Shown piece by piece: positions 1 to 7,293 of a DNA stretch of 64,000 bases. The stretch is from Aquimonas sp964586455. GTDB taxonomy: Bacteria; Pseudomonadota; Gammaproteobacteria; Xanthomonadales; Xanthomonadaceae. The DNA lies in the NCBI GenBank assembly GCA_964586455.1, contig CAZPHV010000005.1, positions 1-64,000 on the forward strand, in the 5' to 3' direction. The first letter of the stretch is position 1; the number at the start of each line of letters is the position of its first letter. Position numbers and translations under genes: made by a program. The notes under the pieces were generated by a model. The model was not told the DNA's origin, made no database searches, and saw only the letters and a list, made by a program, of their open reading frames with translations.

Positions 1-291
1 GGGCTTGTTCAACCACCGGATCAGATCGCGGCTGCGCGCGATCTATCCTTTTACGATAGGCGCAGCGCATCTACCAGCCGGTCCGATCGACGCTGCCTGC
101 CGAACGAAGCCCGCGCCATCCGGCGCAGTCGACGTATCCCGCGAAGTGCTCGGACCTGCGCGTGGGTTGGAATTCCGGTGGATGCGCTGGGTTTGTCCGC
201 ACTACAACTGAGGGTGACGCCTTGCCTTGAACGAAGCGCAGCCGCCGGCTACGCCCCGCTCTTTGGCTTGCCTGCACAGCGCAGCAAACCC
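1..291. other. Intergenic stretch downstream of the phytase gene, with diverged extragenic repeats
   Basis: I see no credible gene here. The stretch lies beyond the stop codon of the minus-strand phytase gene. It holds two diverged pieces of an extragenic repeat also found near 49480 and 58550-58860: one around 75-100 (GGCGCAGCGCATCTACCAG) and one around 177-228 in the opposite orientation (starting GGTGGATGCGCTG and ending GTGACGCC). Short open frames on both strands have no recognisable protein features. No clear strong terminator hairpin was found. Confidence 0.5.
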
Positions 292-1449
292 TCAGCGGCA
301 GCTCTCCAGTGCCAGCGCGCTGGCGATGTCGCGCCAGTCGAAGGCGCCCACGCCCTGATCGTCGTGCACCGCGTAGAACACGCCCTGCGGAAAGCGCTCG
401 CTGGCACTCTGGTCAAGCCAGACGCCATCGGTGTTGGCGACTGCCGCACCCGCGAAGCTGCCGCGATGCTGAAGACTGGCGCGGTCAAATACATGGAACA
501 GCGAGCGATCCTTGTACTGATCGGTCGCCAGCCACCAGCCGCTGCCGTCGGGGCAGGCGTAGAGTGCGATGCCCTCGGCCTGGGCGCCGAACAAACCAAG
601 GCCGAGGTCGGTACCGGCGTAGCCGTAGTCGGAGAGGCGATAGACCTTGACGCGCGTGCCGTCGGCCTCGTCCTCCTCCGAAATCAGCAGGCGATCGTGT
701 GCTTCGTCGCCCCACAGAGACTCGGGAATGCGGATCGCGCCGGCCGCATCGGTCGCGCCGAAGCTGCCCAGATGACGCGCCTGCAGCGCATTGCCTTCAA
801 GCGCGAACTGATAGCGCTGGAAGCGGCGGTCGAGCTGATCCAGCGGCGGCACCGTGTCTTCATCCGACGCGTCCATGTAGGCGTCGCTGACCAGCACCTC
901 ATAGCTACCCTTGCTGGGGCGCAGCCACAGGCCGTAGGGCTGCTTCAGTTCGCTCTCGCCGAAGCTGCCGAGGGGGGTGAAGTCCGGCAGGCGCAGCACC
1001 TGCACGCGGCGGTTGTCGCGCTCGACCGCAAGCACCAGGTCGTCCACGACGAACACGCCGTTGGGCCGATCGAACTGACCGGGAGCGGCGCCTTTTTCGC
1101 CCACAGCGCGCAGCAACTCACCGCTGTCGCCCCGATAGACCAGCAGGCGATGCGTGCTCTTGGCCGTGGCAATCAACCAGGTCTGACCGTCCGGGGCTGT
1201 CCAGCTGGCCGGCGAGTCGACGTTGTCCTCCGGCGACATCGTCGTGATGAACGCCTCGGTCACGGTGGAGTAAGCGAGCTTTTGCTCGCTCAGCAGCGGG
1301 TCCCGTTCGCCCTTCTCGTCGGGCTCCATTGCGATGACGGGTGCATCTGTTTTCTCTGCGACCTCGGTGGCCGAAGGCGTGTGCTGGAAGCTGCAGGCAC
1401 CCAGCAGCAGCGCTGCGATGCAGATGGGAAGCATGCGATTCATGAACAT
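292..1449 (-). CDS. Beta-propeller phytase-like lipoprotein (3-phytase family)
   Basis: Probable myo-inositol hexakisphosphate phosphohydrolase of the beta-propeller (BPP) class, releasing phosphate from phytate outside the inner membrane. The 385-residue product begins with a lipoprotein signal (LLLGAC, Cys at about residue 19), so it is likely membrane anchored. The rest resembles Bacillus-type BPP in order: an ISEEDEADG segment (family IAEEDEA), EGIALYACPDGSGWWLA, TDGVW, then FPQGVFYAVHDD and a FDWRDIA tail (family VPWERIA). The acidic clusters would be calcium and phosphate ligands. The start at 1449 has a GAGGTG ribosome-binding site; ATG 1443 is an alternative. It follows the TonB-dependent receptor gene on the same strand after 89 bases that contain a hairpin. 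BPP genes next to TonB-dependent receptor genes are a known arrangement in aquatic and soil proteobacteria. The family call is good; the substrate is inferred. Confidence 0.85.
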   Translation of the reverse strand: MFMNRMLPICIAALLLGACSFQHTPSATEVAEKTDAPVIAMEPDEKGERDPLLSEQKLAYSTVTEAFITTMSPEDNVDSPASWTAPDGQTWLIATAKSTHRLLVYRGDSGELLRAVGEKGAAPGQFDRPNGVFVVDDLVLAVERDNRRVQVLRLPDFTPLGSFGESELKQPYGLWLRPSKGSYEVLVSDAYMDASDEDTVPPLDQLDRRFQRYQFALEGNALQARHLGSFGATDAAGAIRIPESLWGDEAHDRLLISEEDEADGTRVKVYRLSDYGYAGTDLGLGLFGAQAEGIALYACPDGSGWWLATDQYKDRSLFHVFDRASLQHRGSFAGAAVANTDGVWLDQSASERFPQGVFYAVHDDQGVGAFDWRDIASALALESCR

Positions 1450-1494
1450 GGGTCACCTCGCTGCGACTGCGTGCAGTCGCCTCTGGAAATGGAA

Positions 1495-1518
1495 CGGCCC
1501 CGGCGCGAGCCGGGGCCG
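1495..1518 (-). terminator. GC-rich hairpin between receptor and phytase genes
   Basis: A perfect 10-bp stem (CGGCCCCGGC / GCCGGGGCCG) with a GCGA loop lies between the receptor stop and the phytase start. On the minus strand it is followed by TTCCATTTCC, only a weak U-rich run. It could act as a partial terminator or an mRNA stabiliser, giving different expression of receptor and phytase. Confidence 0.5.
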
Positions 1519-1538
1519 TGGAGCAGGGCTGCAGTCGA

Positions 1539-4340
1539 TCAGTATTCGTAGCGCAGGCCGACCAGCCAGGAGCGGCCGAACTGTTCCAGCTCCAGCACGC
1601 GGTTGCGCTGGCCCTGGAAGCGACGCTGCTTGGAGTCGGTGATGTTGCTGACCTCACCGAACACCTGCCAGCCGCTGCCGACCTGGTAACTGGCCGAGAA
1701 GTCGAGCAGGGCGCGTTCATCCCAGAACACATTGAAGTCGCGGTCGGAGACGTCGAACTCCTGGATGTACTTCGAGCGCATGTTGTAGGCCAGGCGCGCG
1801 TTGAAGCCGTACTTCTCGAAGAACACCGCGAGGTTCATGTTGTCGCGCGAGGTGCCCGGCAGGTCGGTCTTGCCGATACCGAACGGCAGCTCGGCTTCGG
1901 AGTCGGCGTAGGTGTAGTTCGCGTACACGCCGAGACCATCGAAAGGCGAGGGCAGGCGGTCAAAGGTCTGCTGCCAGGCGAGTTCCAGGCCGGTGATGCT
2001 GCCGGACTTGCCGTTCTCGGCGCGGGTCAGGCGCAGCGCATCGTCGCCGCTGCCGAGAATCGAATTCACCACGAAGATCGGATCGTCCAGACGCTTGTGG
2101 AAGGCCGCCACCGACAGCAAGCCGAGCGGGCGCAGGTAGCGCTCGAAGGACACGTCGAGGTTCTGCGAGTAGGTGGCCTTCAGGTTCGGATTGCCGGCTT
2201 CGGCCTCGCGGTCGTCGTCGCTGATGACGAAGCGTGGCACGGTGTTGGTGTAGTTCGGCCGGCTCAGGCCCGTCGAGTAGGACCCACGCAGAATCGAGTC
2301 GGTGTCAAGCTCGTAGCGGAAGTGCAGGCTGGGCAGCAGCTTGTTGTACTCGCGGCCGACTTCCTGCAGCACGGCCTCGTCGGCGTCGAGCTCATACAGG
2401 AAGGCCTGGCCCGAGGTCTCGGTGCGCTCGAAGCGCAGGCCACCGACCAGGCTCAGCGCGTCCCAGCGCGCGTCCAGACGTGCGTACGTCGCGTAGATGT
2501 CCTCATCCGCGCTGTAATCATTGACCGTGGAGTCCACCAGCAGCGGCAGCAGGTTGGCGTTCTGCACCGTACCGCCGAAGCGCTCGAAGATGTCGCTGCA
2601 GAAGACGCGACCGAACTCGAACCGGCCGAAGTTGTTGGAGACGCGCGGACACAGCAGATCGGCGTAGGCGGGCGTTCCGGCGGCGACCGCGTTGCGGTTG
2701 CGGTCGTCGTTGCTCTCCTTGTCGCGCAGTCGCGCGCGCACGCCCACCTTGAGCGCACCGGACTCGCCCAGCCAGTTCTGCTCGCGCTGCAGGTCCAGCC
2801 GCACACCGGTTTCGGTTTCCTCGGCGTCTTCGAGGCGCTGGTTGTAGCGCCGGAAGGCGTACAGGTCCTCGGACAGATTGATGCCCTGCTGGCGCACGCT
2901 TCCATCGGAGTTGAGCAGTGTCCACACCGGGAAATCCGAATCGCTGAAGTCGTAGCGCAGCGGCGGACGCAGGGTCGAACGGAAGATCCACTGCTGTCGC
3001 GCCGGAATGTCGAACTTGCCTTGGCTGCGGCTGGCCTGCCAATCGATGCGGTTGTCGCCGAGGTAGTGCTCGCCGCCGAGGTTCAGCGTGCGGATGCGCT
3101 GCTCCTGGATGCGCTCGCGCAGCTCCTTGTCGAAGGTGGCACGGCCGGCCACGCCGCCGGTGTCGCTGGAGCCAGCGTCATGTCGCTCGTACTCGATCAG
3201 GAAGGTGTTGCGGTACTCCTTGTCGCGGTACTTCGACGCGGTGCCGATCGCGTACAGCAGATGGTCCTCGTTGATGCGCGCATCGAAGCGGGCGGTCAGG
3301 CCGGTGCGCGTGCGCTGGCCCTCGTAGTCCTTGATCTCGGTGACTTCCGGCAGGATGCGGCCGTCGTCGTCACGGAAGAAGGCGGTTTCAACATTGTCGG
3401 TGAAGCGACCGGCGCGGCTGCCCGAGGCCGCCAGCAGCAGGCCGACGTTGCCGGCCTCGCCAAAGCGCGTGCCGACGGTGACGTTGGCGCGATCGTTGTC
3501 GCCGTCGCCCAGTTCATAGCGGCCGGTGGCGGCGGAGGCACGCAGGGTGGTGCCGTCGCGGTCGAGCGCGCTCTGGGTAACGATATTGATCTGACCCGCG
3601 ATAGCGTCGCCATCCATGTCGGGGGTCAGCGCCTTGGTGACCTCAAGCGCAGAGATTACATCCGCCGGAATGGTGTCCAGCTCGACCGTGCGGCGGCTGG
3701 CGTTTGGCGCGGAAAGCGGCACGCCGTCGACCGAAACGCTGGTGAACTCCAGCGGTGCGCCGCGCACGTTGACGTAGCGACCCTCACCCTGGTCGCGCTC
3801 GATCGACACGCCGGGAATGCGCTGGGTCGATTCGGCCAGGTTGGCGTCCGGGAAGCGGCCCAGCAGGTCGGCCGACACGACGTTCTTGTAGTTCTCCGAG
3901 CTGCGCTGCAGGTTCAGCGCCAGCGCCTGGCTCTCGCGGGTGGCGCGCACCTCGATCTGGTTCAGGCTGGTCTCGCCGGCGGTGCTGGTGAGGCGAACTT
4001 CGGCGGCGATCCCGCGCCCGTCGGCCAGGTCGATCTGGAAGGTTTGCGGCGCATAGCCGACGAAATCCACCTGCACCGTGTAGCTGCCGGGCGCAAGGCC
4101 GTCGAGGCGGAAGCGACCCTCGCGGTCGGTCGAAACCACGCGGCCGTCGACCTGCACGCGCGCGCCCTCAAGAAAATAGTTGCGCGCCGCTTCGCGCACG
4201 CGACCGGACAGGCCGGCACCAGAGCTGACTTCGAGCTGCACGGCTTCGGCGGCTTGTGCGTGGACCACAGCGGCGGTCGGGCAAAGGCCAAGCGCGATGG
4301 CGCAGGCGAGAAGGGTGGGGGACAAACGGGGCGAGCGCAT
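1539..4340 (-). CDS. TonB-dependent outer-membrane receptor with N-terminal carboxypeptidase-like domain
   Basis: Outer-membrane gated channel powered by the TonB-ExbBD system. The 933-residue product has a signal peptide ending near HAQA (about residue 30). Next comes a carboxypeptidase-regulatory-like domain (about 45-120: EGARVQVDG, STDREGRFRLDGL, GSYTVQV). A plug domain follows, with the IPGVSIERDQGEGRYVNVRG segment and DVISALEV, then a 22-strand barrel ending in an aromatic C-terminus (LRYEY). The size and layout match receptors annotated as TonB-dependent receptor (TIGR01782-like) in Xanthomonas and Caulobacter. The phytase gene downstream suggests phytate, inositol phosphates or a breakdown product as substrate. 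The start has an AAGG ribosome-binding site 8 bases upstream. A candidate Pho box and a 5'-UTR hairpin lie upstream. Confidence 0.92.
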   Translation of the reverse strand: MRSPRLSPTLLACAIALGLCPTAAVVHAQAAEAVQLEVSSGAGLSGRVREAARNYFLEGARVQVDGRVVSTDREGRFRLDGLAPGSYTVQVDFVGYAPQTFQIDLADGRGIAAEVRLTSTAGETSLNQIEVRATRESQALALNLQRSSENYKNVVSADLLGRFPDANLAESTQRIPGVSIERDQGEGRYVNVRGAPLEFTSVSVDGVPLSAPNASRRTVELDTIPADVISALEVTKALTPDMDGDAIAGQINIVTQSALDRDGTTLRASAATGRYELGDGDNDRANVTVGTRFGEAGNVGLLLAASGSRAGRFTDNVETAFFRDDDGRILPEVTEIKDYEGQRTRTGLTARFDARINEDHLLYAIGTASKYRDKEYRNTFLIEYERHDAGSSDTGGVAGRATFDKELRERIQEQRIRTLNLGGEHYLGDNRIDWQASRSQGKFDIPARQQWIFRSTLRPPLRYDFSDSDFPVWTLLNSDGSVRQQGINLSEDLYAFRRYNQRLEDAEETETGVRLDLQREQNWLGESGALKVGVRARLRDKESNDDRNRNAVAAGTPAYADLLCPRVSNNFGRFEFGRVFCSDIFERFGGTVQNANLLPLLVDSTVNDYSADEDIYATYARLDARWDALSLVGGLRFERTETSGQAFLYELDADEAVLQEVGREYNKLLPSLHFRYELDTDSILRGSYSTGLSRPNYTNTVPRFVISDDDREAEAGNPNLKATYSQNLDVSFERYLRPLGLLSVAAFHKRLDDPIFVVNSILGSGDDALRLTRAENGKSGSITGLELAWQQTFDRLPSPFDGLGVYANYTYADSEAELPFGIGKTDLPGTSRDNMNLAVFFEKYGFNARLAYNMRSKYIQEFDVSDRDFNVFWDERALLDFSASYQVGSGWQVFGEVSNITDSKQRRFQGQRNRVLELEQFGRSWLVGLRYEY

Positions 4341-4369
4341 GAGGCGACCTTCAGCGGGTGTTTAACAAG

Positions 4370-4385
4370 CCGCGAACTTTCGCGG
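4370..4385 (-). other. 5'-UTR hairpin of the receptor mRNA
   Basis: An inverted repeat (CCGCGAA-CT-TTCGCGG, 7-bp stem with a 2-base loop) lies 30-45 bases upstream of the receptor start codon. It may affect mRNA stability or translation. No other signal is visible in it. Confidence 0.3.
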
Positions 4386-4391
4386 CCCGGC

Positions 4392-4409
4392 GTTGCAGGG
4401 ATATGACAG
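4392..4409 (-). promoter_or_regulatory. Candidate Pho box (PhoB site) upstream of receptor-phytase operon
   Basis: Read on the minus strand, this 18-mer starts CTGTCATAT and continues with CCCTGCAAC. Against the PhoB consensus CTGTCATAWAWCTGTCAY it agrees at about 14 of 18 positions. The first heptamer is perfect and the second is degenerate. It ends 52 bases upstream of the receptor start codon, a usual distance for a PhoB-activated promoter, and phosphate control would make sense for a phytase operon. The same spot contains a perfect 12-base palindrome (TGACAGCTGTCA, 4404-4415), so another dimeric regulator is possible. No convincing -10 box was seen. Confidence 0.4.
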
Positions 4410-4466
4410 CTGTCACGAGGCCAAAGTCCGTGCGGCACTATCTATCGCTTGATCGCGATGAAAAGA

Positions 4467-4495
4467 TTGACATGCTTCGGCTCGCTGGGCAGACT
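4467..4495 (+). promoter_or_regulatory. Candidate sigma-70 promoter of metX-metB
   Basis: A perfect -35 box TTGACA (4467-4472) is followed after 17 bases by a weak -10 CAGACT (4490-4495). Transcription would start near 4502, just before the first stem of the SAM-I riboswitch (4505). The position supports the call more than the -10 sequence does. Confidence 0.5.
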
Positions 4496-4504
4496 GCCCG
4501 CCAG

Positions 4505-4631
4505 CCATCGAGACCGGCAGAGGGACAGGCCCTTTGAAGCCGGGGCAACCTGCAGGCGCAGCACGCGTCGAACAGGTGCCAAATCCTGCGGCAGGCGTGG
4601 GTCAGCGTTGACCTGCGCCGCCGGAAGATGG
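4505..4631 (+). promoter_or_regulatory. SAM-I (S-box) riboswitch aptamer upstream of metX
   Basis: The sequence matches the SAM-I aptamer almost base for base. P1 pairs CCATC (4505-4509) with GATGG (4627-4631). The conserved run GAGGGA (4520-4525), GGCCC, TGAAGCC and GGCAACC (4544-4550) follows. P3 is formed by CCTG and CAGG, with GGTGCCAAATCCTGC at 4575-4589. P4 is a long arm (GGCG..GGTCA / TGACC..CGCC) just before GGAAGATGG. S-adenosylmethionine binding should shut off the methionine genes. The expression platform is probably translational: CGC-T-TCCG (4668-4675) can pair with CGGAGCG (4710-4716), which contains the metX ribosome-binding site; no U-tract terminator is visible. The aptamer match is direct observation; the platform is inference. 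Confidence 0.9.
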
Positions 4632-4720
4632 GCATGCCGTGCAGGGTGCAGACCCGCCGCCATGAATCGCTTCCGCGCCGTCCGGGTTTCCGATGGGTGT
4701 CCTTTCCCACGGAGCGCGTC

Positions 4721-5767
4721 ATGTCCCTTGCCACTGCCCAAGCCAGCGCCGCCGCGCACCCGGAGCCCGACTGTTTTGATTCAGAAGCGTTTCTTGGGCG
4801 TCCATCTGGCGGCCGTTCCGTTCTCGAATTCGAGCTCGTCTTCAAGTACGCCGGCCGCCGCCGCGTGCGCCTGGCAGTGGAATGGTGCGGTGATCCGGGC
4901 TTGCCGGCGCTGTGGCTGGCCGGCGGCATCAGCGCACACCGGCATGTATGCGCCAGTCAGGCAGACCTGCAGCCCGGCTGGTGGCAGGAACTAATCGATG
5001 CCCAGACGGCGTTTGATCCGCAGCGCTACTGTCTGATTGCCTGCGACTGGCTGGGCTCGGAGGGGGACATCGACGCGCCGATCAGCAGCGAAGACCAGGC
5101 CGATGCGATCGCCTGCGCCCTGGATCAATTGGGTATCCCGTCGCTGCACGCCTTCATCGGTGCTTCCTACGGCGGCATGGTTGGCCAGGCCTTCGCCGCG
5201 CGGCATCCGCAGCGACTGCAGCGCCTGATCTGCCTGTCGGCGGGGTCGCGTCCGCACCCCTTCGCGTCCGCCTTCCGCGCCCTGCAGCGGCAGGTGGTGG
5301 CGCTGGGCCAGCTGCAGTGCGCCGACGAGCTCGGCCTGTCGCTGGCGCGCCAGTTCGCGATGCTGAGCTACCGCAGCCCGGCCGAATTCGCGCAGCGCTT
5401 CGATGCACCGAGCGAGCTGTCGAATGGCCGCGCGCGCTGCGCCTCAGAGGCCTATCTGGCCAGCTGCGGCAGCCGCTACGCCGAGCGCTGGAGCGCGACC
5501 GCGTTTCTGCGTCTGTCTGAATCGATCGACCTGCATGCCGTTGAGCCCGCGCTGATTCGCACGCCCACCCATCTGCTGGCCGTGACCGGCGATTGGCTGG
5601 CGCCGCCGGAAGACTTGCAGGCATTCGCCGAGGCCATCGGCACGCCAGCGACGTACACCTGCATCGAGTCGCTGTACGGCCATGACGCCTTCCTGAAAGA
5701 AACCGACCGTGTGGGCGAGCTGATCGCGCACGCCCTGAACACTCCGATCGCCTCCGAGGTGCACTGA
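4721..5767 (+). CDS. metX: Homoserine O-acyltransferase (MetX family, probably O-succinyltransferase)
   Basis: First committed step of methionine synthesis: activates L-homoserine with an acyl-CoA in the cytoplasm. The 348-residue alpha/beta-hydrolase-fold protein has the nucleophile elbow GASYGGM (Ser149), the acid in VTGDW (Asp291) and the His in YGHDAF (His321), with LAGGISAHRH near residue 70. MetX proteins of Xanthomonas-type bacteria were reported to use succinyl-CoA rather than acetyl-CoA, so succinyl transfer is more likely here, but that rests on lineage. The start at 4721 has GGAG 6 bases upstream. The in-frame ATG at 4628 lies in the P1 strand of the riboswitch and is rejected. The stop codon shares one base with the metB start, implying translational coupling. 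Confidence 0.93.
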   Translation: MSLATAQASAAAHPEPDCFDSEAFLGRPSGGRSVLEFELVFKYAGRRRVRLAVEWCGDPGLPALWLAGGISAHRHVCASQADLQPGWWQELIDAQTAFDPQRYCLIACDWLGSEGDIDAPISSEDQADAIACALDQLGIPSLHAFIGASYGGMVGQAFAARHPQRLQRLICLSAGSRPHPFASAFRALQRQVVALGQLQCADELGLSLARQFAMLSYRSPAEFAQRFDAPSELSNGRARCASEAYLASCGSRYAERWSATAFLRLSESIDLHAVEPALIRTPTHLLAVTGDWLAPPEDLQAFAEAIGTPATYTCIESLYGHDAFLKETDRVGELIAHALNTPIASEVH

Positions 5768-6936
5768 TGAGCCGCCATGCCCCTGCCACTGTTGCCGCCC
5801 GCGCCGGCATCGATCGTGATCCCAGCTTCGGCGCTGTGGTCCCGCCGCTGGTGCTGTCGACCAACTTCAGTTTCGCCGGTTTCAACGACAAGCGCCCCTA
5901 CGACTACACGCGCAGCGGCAACCCGACCCGCGATCTGCTGGGCGAGGCGCTGGCGGAACTCGAAGGCGGTGCGGGCGGCGTCGTCACCGCCAGCGGCATG
6001 GCGGCGATCACGCTGGCGCTCGCCCTGCTTGAGCCGGGCGACCGGCTGGTGGTGCCGCATGACTGCTACGGTGGCAGCTGGCGTCTGTTCAATGCGCTGG
6101 CGAAGAAGGGGCACTTCGAGCTGGTGGTGGCGGATCTGACCTGCCCGCGCCAGCTGGCGGACGCGCTGTCGACGCCGCCCAAACTGGTCTGGATCGAAAC
6201 CCCCAGTAACCCGCTGCTGCGCATTACCGACCTGCGCTTCGTCATCGAAGCTGCGCACCGCGCCGGCGCACTGGCCCTGGTCGACAACACCTTCCTGTCG
6301 CCGGCGCTGCAGCGTCCGATCGAATTCGGTGCCGACCTCGTGCTGCACTCGACCACCAAATACATCAACGGCCACAGCGATGTTGTCGGTGGCGCGATCG
6401 TGGCCGCCACCAGCGAGCTGCACCAGTTGCTGGTGTGGTGGGCCAATTGCCTGGGTCTGACCGGCAGCCCCTTCGACAGTTTCCTGACCCTGCGCGGGCT
6501 GCGCACCTTGGAGCCACGCCTGCGCTGCCACGTCGAGAACGCGCAGGCGCTGGCCGAATTGCTCGACGAGCACCCCGCTGTGAAGGCCGTCCACTACCCG
6601 GGCCTGAGTTCGCACCCCGGCCATGCGCTGGCGGTGCGTCAGCAGAAGAACGGTGGCGCGATGATCTCGTTCGAGCTCGAGGGTGGCGAGGCGGCGGTGC
6701 GCGCCTTCCTCGATGGTCTTGACTGTTTCACCCTGGCCGAATCCCTGGGCGGCGTCGAAAGCCTGATCGCACACCCGGCCACCATGACGCACGCTGCGAT
6801 GAGTGCGGAGGCCCGCGCCACGGCAGGCATCAGCGACGGTCTGCTGCGCTTGTCAGTGGGCATCGAAGCGACTGCAGACCTCGCCGCCGACATCAGCAAG
6901 GCGCTCAAGCGCGCTGCGCGGGCGCAGGCTGCATAG
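5767..6936 (+). CDS. metB: O-succinylhomoserine (thiol)-lyase / cystathionine gamma-synthase, PLP enzyme
   Basis: Cys/Met-metabolism PLP-dependent lyase that replaces the acyl group of O-acylhomoserine with cysteine (or sulfide), giving cystathionine or homocysteine. The 389-residue protein has the family marks: YTRSGNPTRD (about 47-56), the SGMAAI phosphate-binding segment, DNTF (173-176), the Schiff-base lysine in STTKYINGHSD (Lys198) and a SLGGVESLI / HPATMTH substrate region near the C-terminus. It starts on the last base of the metX stop codon and shares the SAM riboswitch leader. In Xanthomonas relatives a homoserine dehydrogenase gene often follows; none is present here, and 354 bases of repeat-bearing intergenic DNA come next. 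Confidence 0.92.
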   Translation: MSRHAPATVAARAGIDRDPSFGAVVPPLVLSTNFSFAGFNDKRPYDYTRSGNPTRDLLGEALAELEGGAGGVVTASGMAAITLALALLEPGDRLVVPHDCYGGSWRLFNALAKKGHFELVVADLTCPRQLADALSTPPKLVWIETPSNPLLRITDLRFVIEAAHRAGALALVDNTFLSPALQRPIEFGADLVLHSTTKYINGHSDVVGGAIVAATSELHQLLVWWANCLGLTGSPFDSFLTLRGLRTLEPRLRCHVENAQALAELLDEHPAVKAVHYPGLSSHPGHALAVRQQKNGGAMISFELEGGEAAVRAFLDGLDCFTLAESLGGVESLIAHPATMTHAAMSAEARATAGISDGLLRLSVGIEATADLAADISKALKRAARAQAA

Positions 6937-6986
6937 AGCCGACCCTGGCCCAACGCAAACTCAACGTCAGCCTAACCCCGCAAGCC

Positions 6987-7009
6987 CATAGGGTGGGCCC
7001 TGGCCCACC
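6987..7009. repeat. Extragenic palindrome, GGTGGGCC type (copy 1)
   Basis: The perfect hairpin GGTGGGCC-CT-GGCCCACC (6992-7009) is preceded by CATAG. The same unit recurs inverted at 7217-7239 and in degenerate form at 7273-7293. It resembles short REP-like palindromes common between genes in GC-rich proteobacteria. Confidence 0.65.
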
Positions 7010-7216
7010 GCAGCTCGAAGCTTTCCGAACGCTGCGATCCGTGCGCACCGGCTCGCGCGACCTTGGGGGCTGTGCTGGGTGACGCCAAGCAACCTCACCC
7101 ACGCAAGCAGGCAAGACGCTAGCAGACCAAAGTGGGGCTGGCCGGGGCGGGTGTGCGGCTTCGGTGAGTCAAGACCCATCCCATGAGACCGATGCCCTGA
7201 GGCGGGGGGCAGTTGC

Positions 7217-7239
7217 GGTGGGCCAGGGCCCACCCTATG
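7217..7239. repeat. Extragenic palindrome, GGTGGGCC type (copy 2)
   Basis: GGTGGGCC-AG-GGCCCACC followed by CTATG: the inverse of copy 1, including its flanking bases. The 8-bp stem is perfect. Confidence 0.65.
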
Positions 7240-7272
7240 GGATCGATGTACTGGGGCGAGGGTGCAGCTGTT

Positions 7273-7293
7273 GGTGGGCCAGCGTCCACCCTA
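7273..7293. repeat. Extragenic palindrome, GGTGGGCC type (copy 3, degenerate)
   Basis: GGTGGGCC followed by a degenerate right arm (AGCGTCCACC, 7281-7290) and CTA. It abuts and overlaps the stop codon of the minus-strand chemoreceptor gene, so it could serve as that gene's 3'-end hairpin. Confidence 0.5.

Larger units (their letters stand above)
6937..7290. other. Convergent intergenic region with GGTGGGCC palindromes
   Basis: This gap lies between the end of metB (plus strand) and the end of the chemoreceptor gene (minus strand). I see no gene in it. It contains three copies of a palindromic extragenic element listed separately. Their hairpins may end transcription from both sides. Confidence 0.6.

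Noticed and set aside
1518..4406. Very long plus-strand open frame (962 codons) opposite the TonB-dependent receptor gene
   Set aside because: It mirrors a clear receptor gene in GC-rich DNA. The translation is Val/Ala/Gly/Gln-rich with no domain or signal, a typical antisense shadow.
4628..4720. Upstream in-frame ATG for metX
   Set aside because: The codon lies in the 3' strand of the riboswitch P1 helix; the ATG at 4721 has a proper ribosome-binding site and matches the usual MetX N-terminus.
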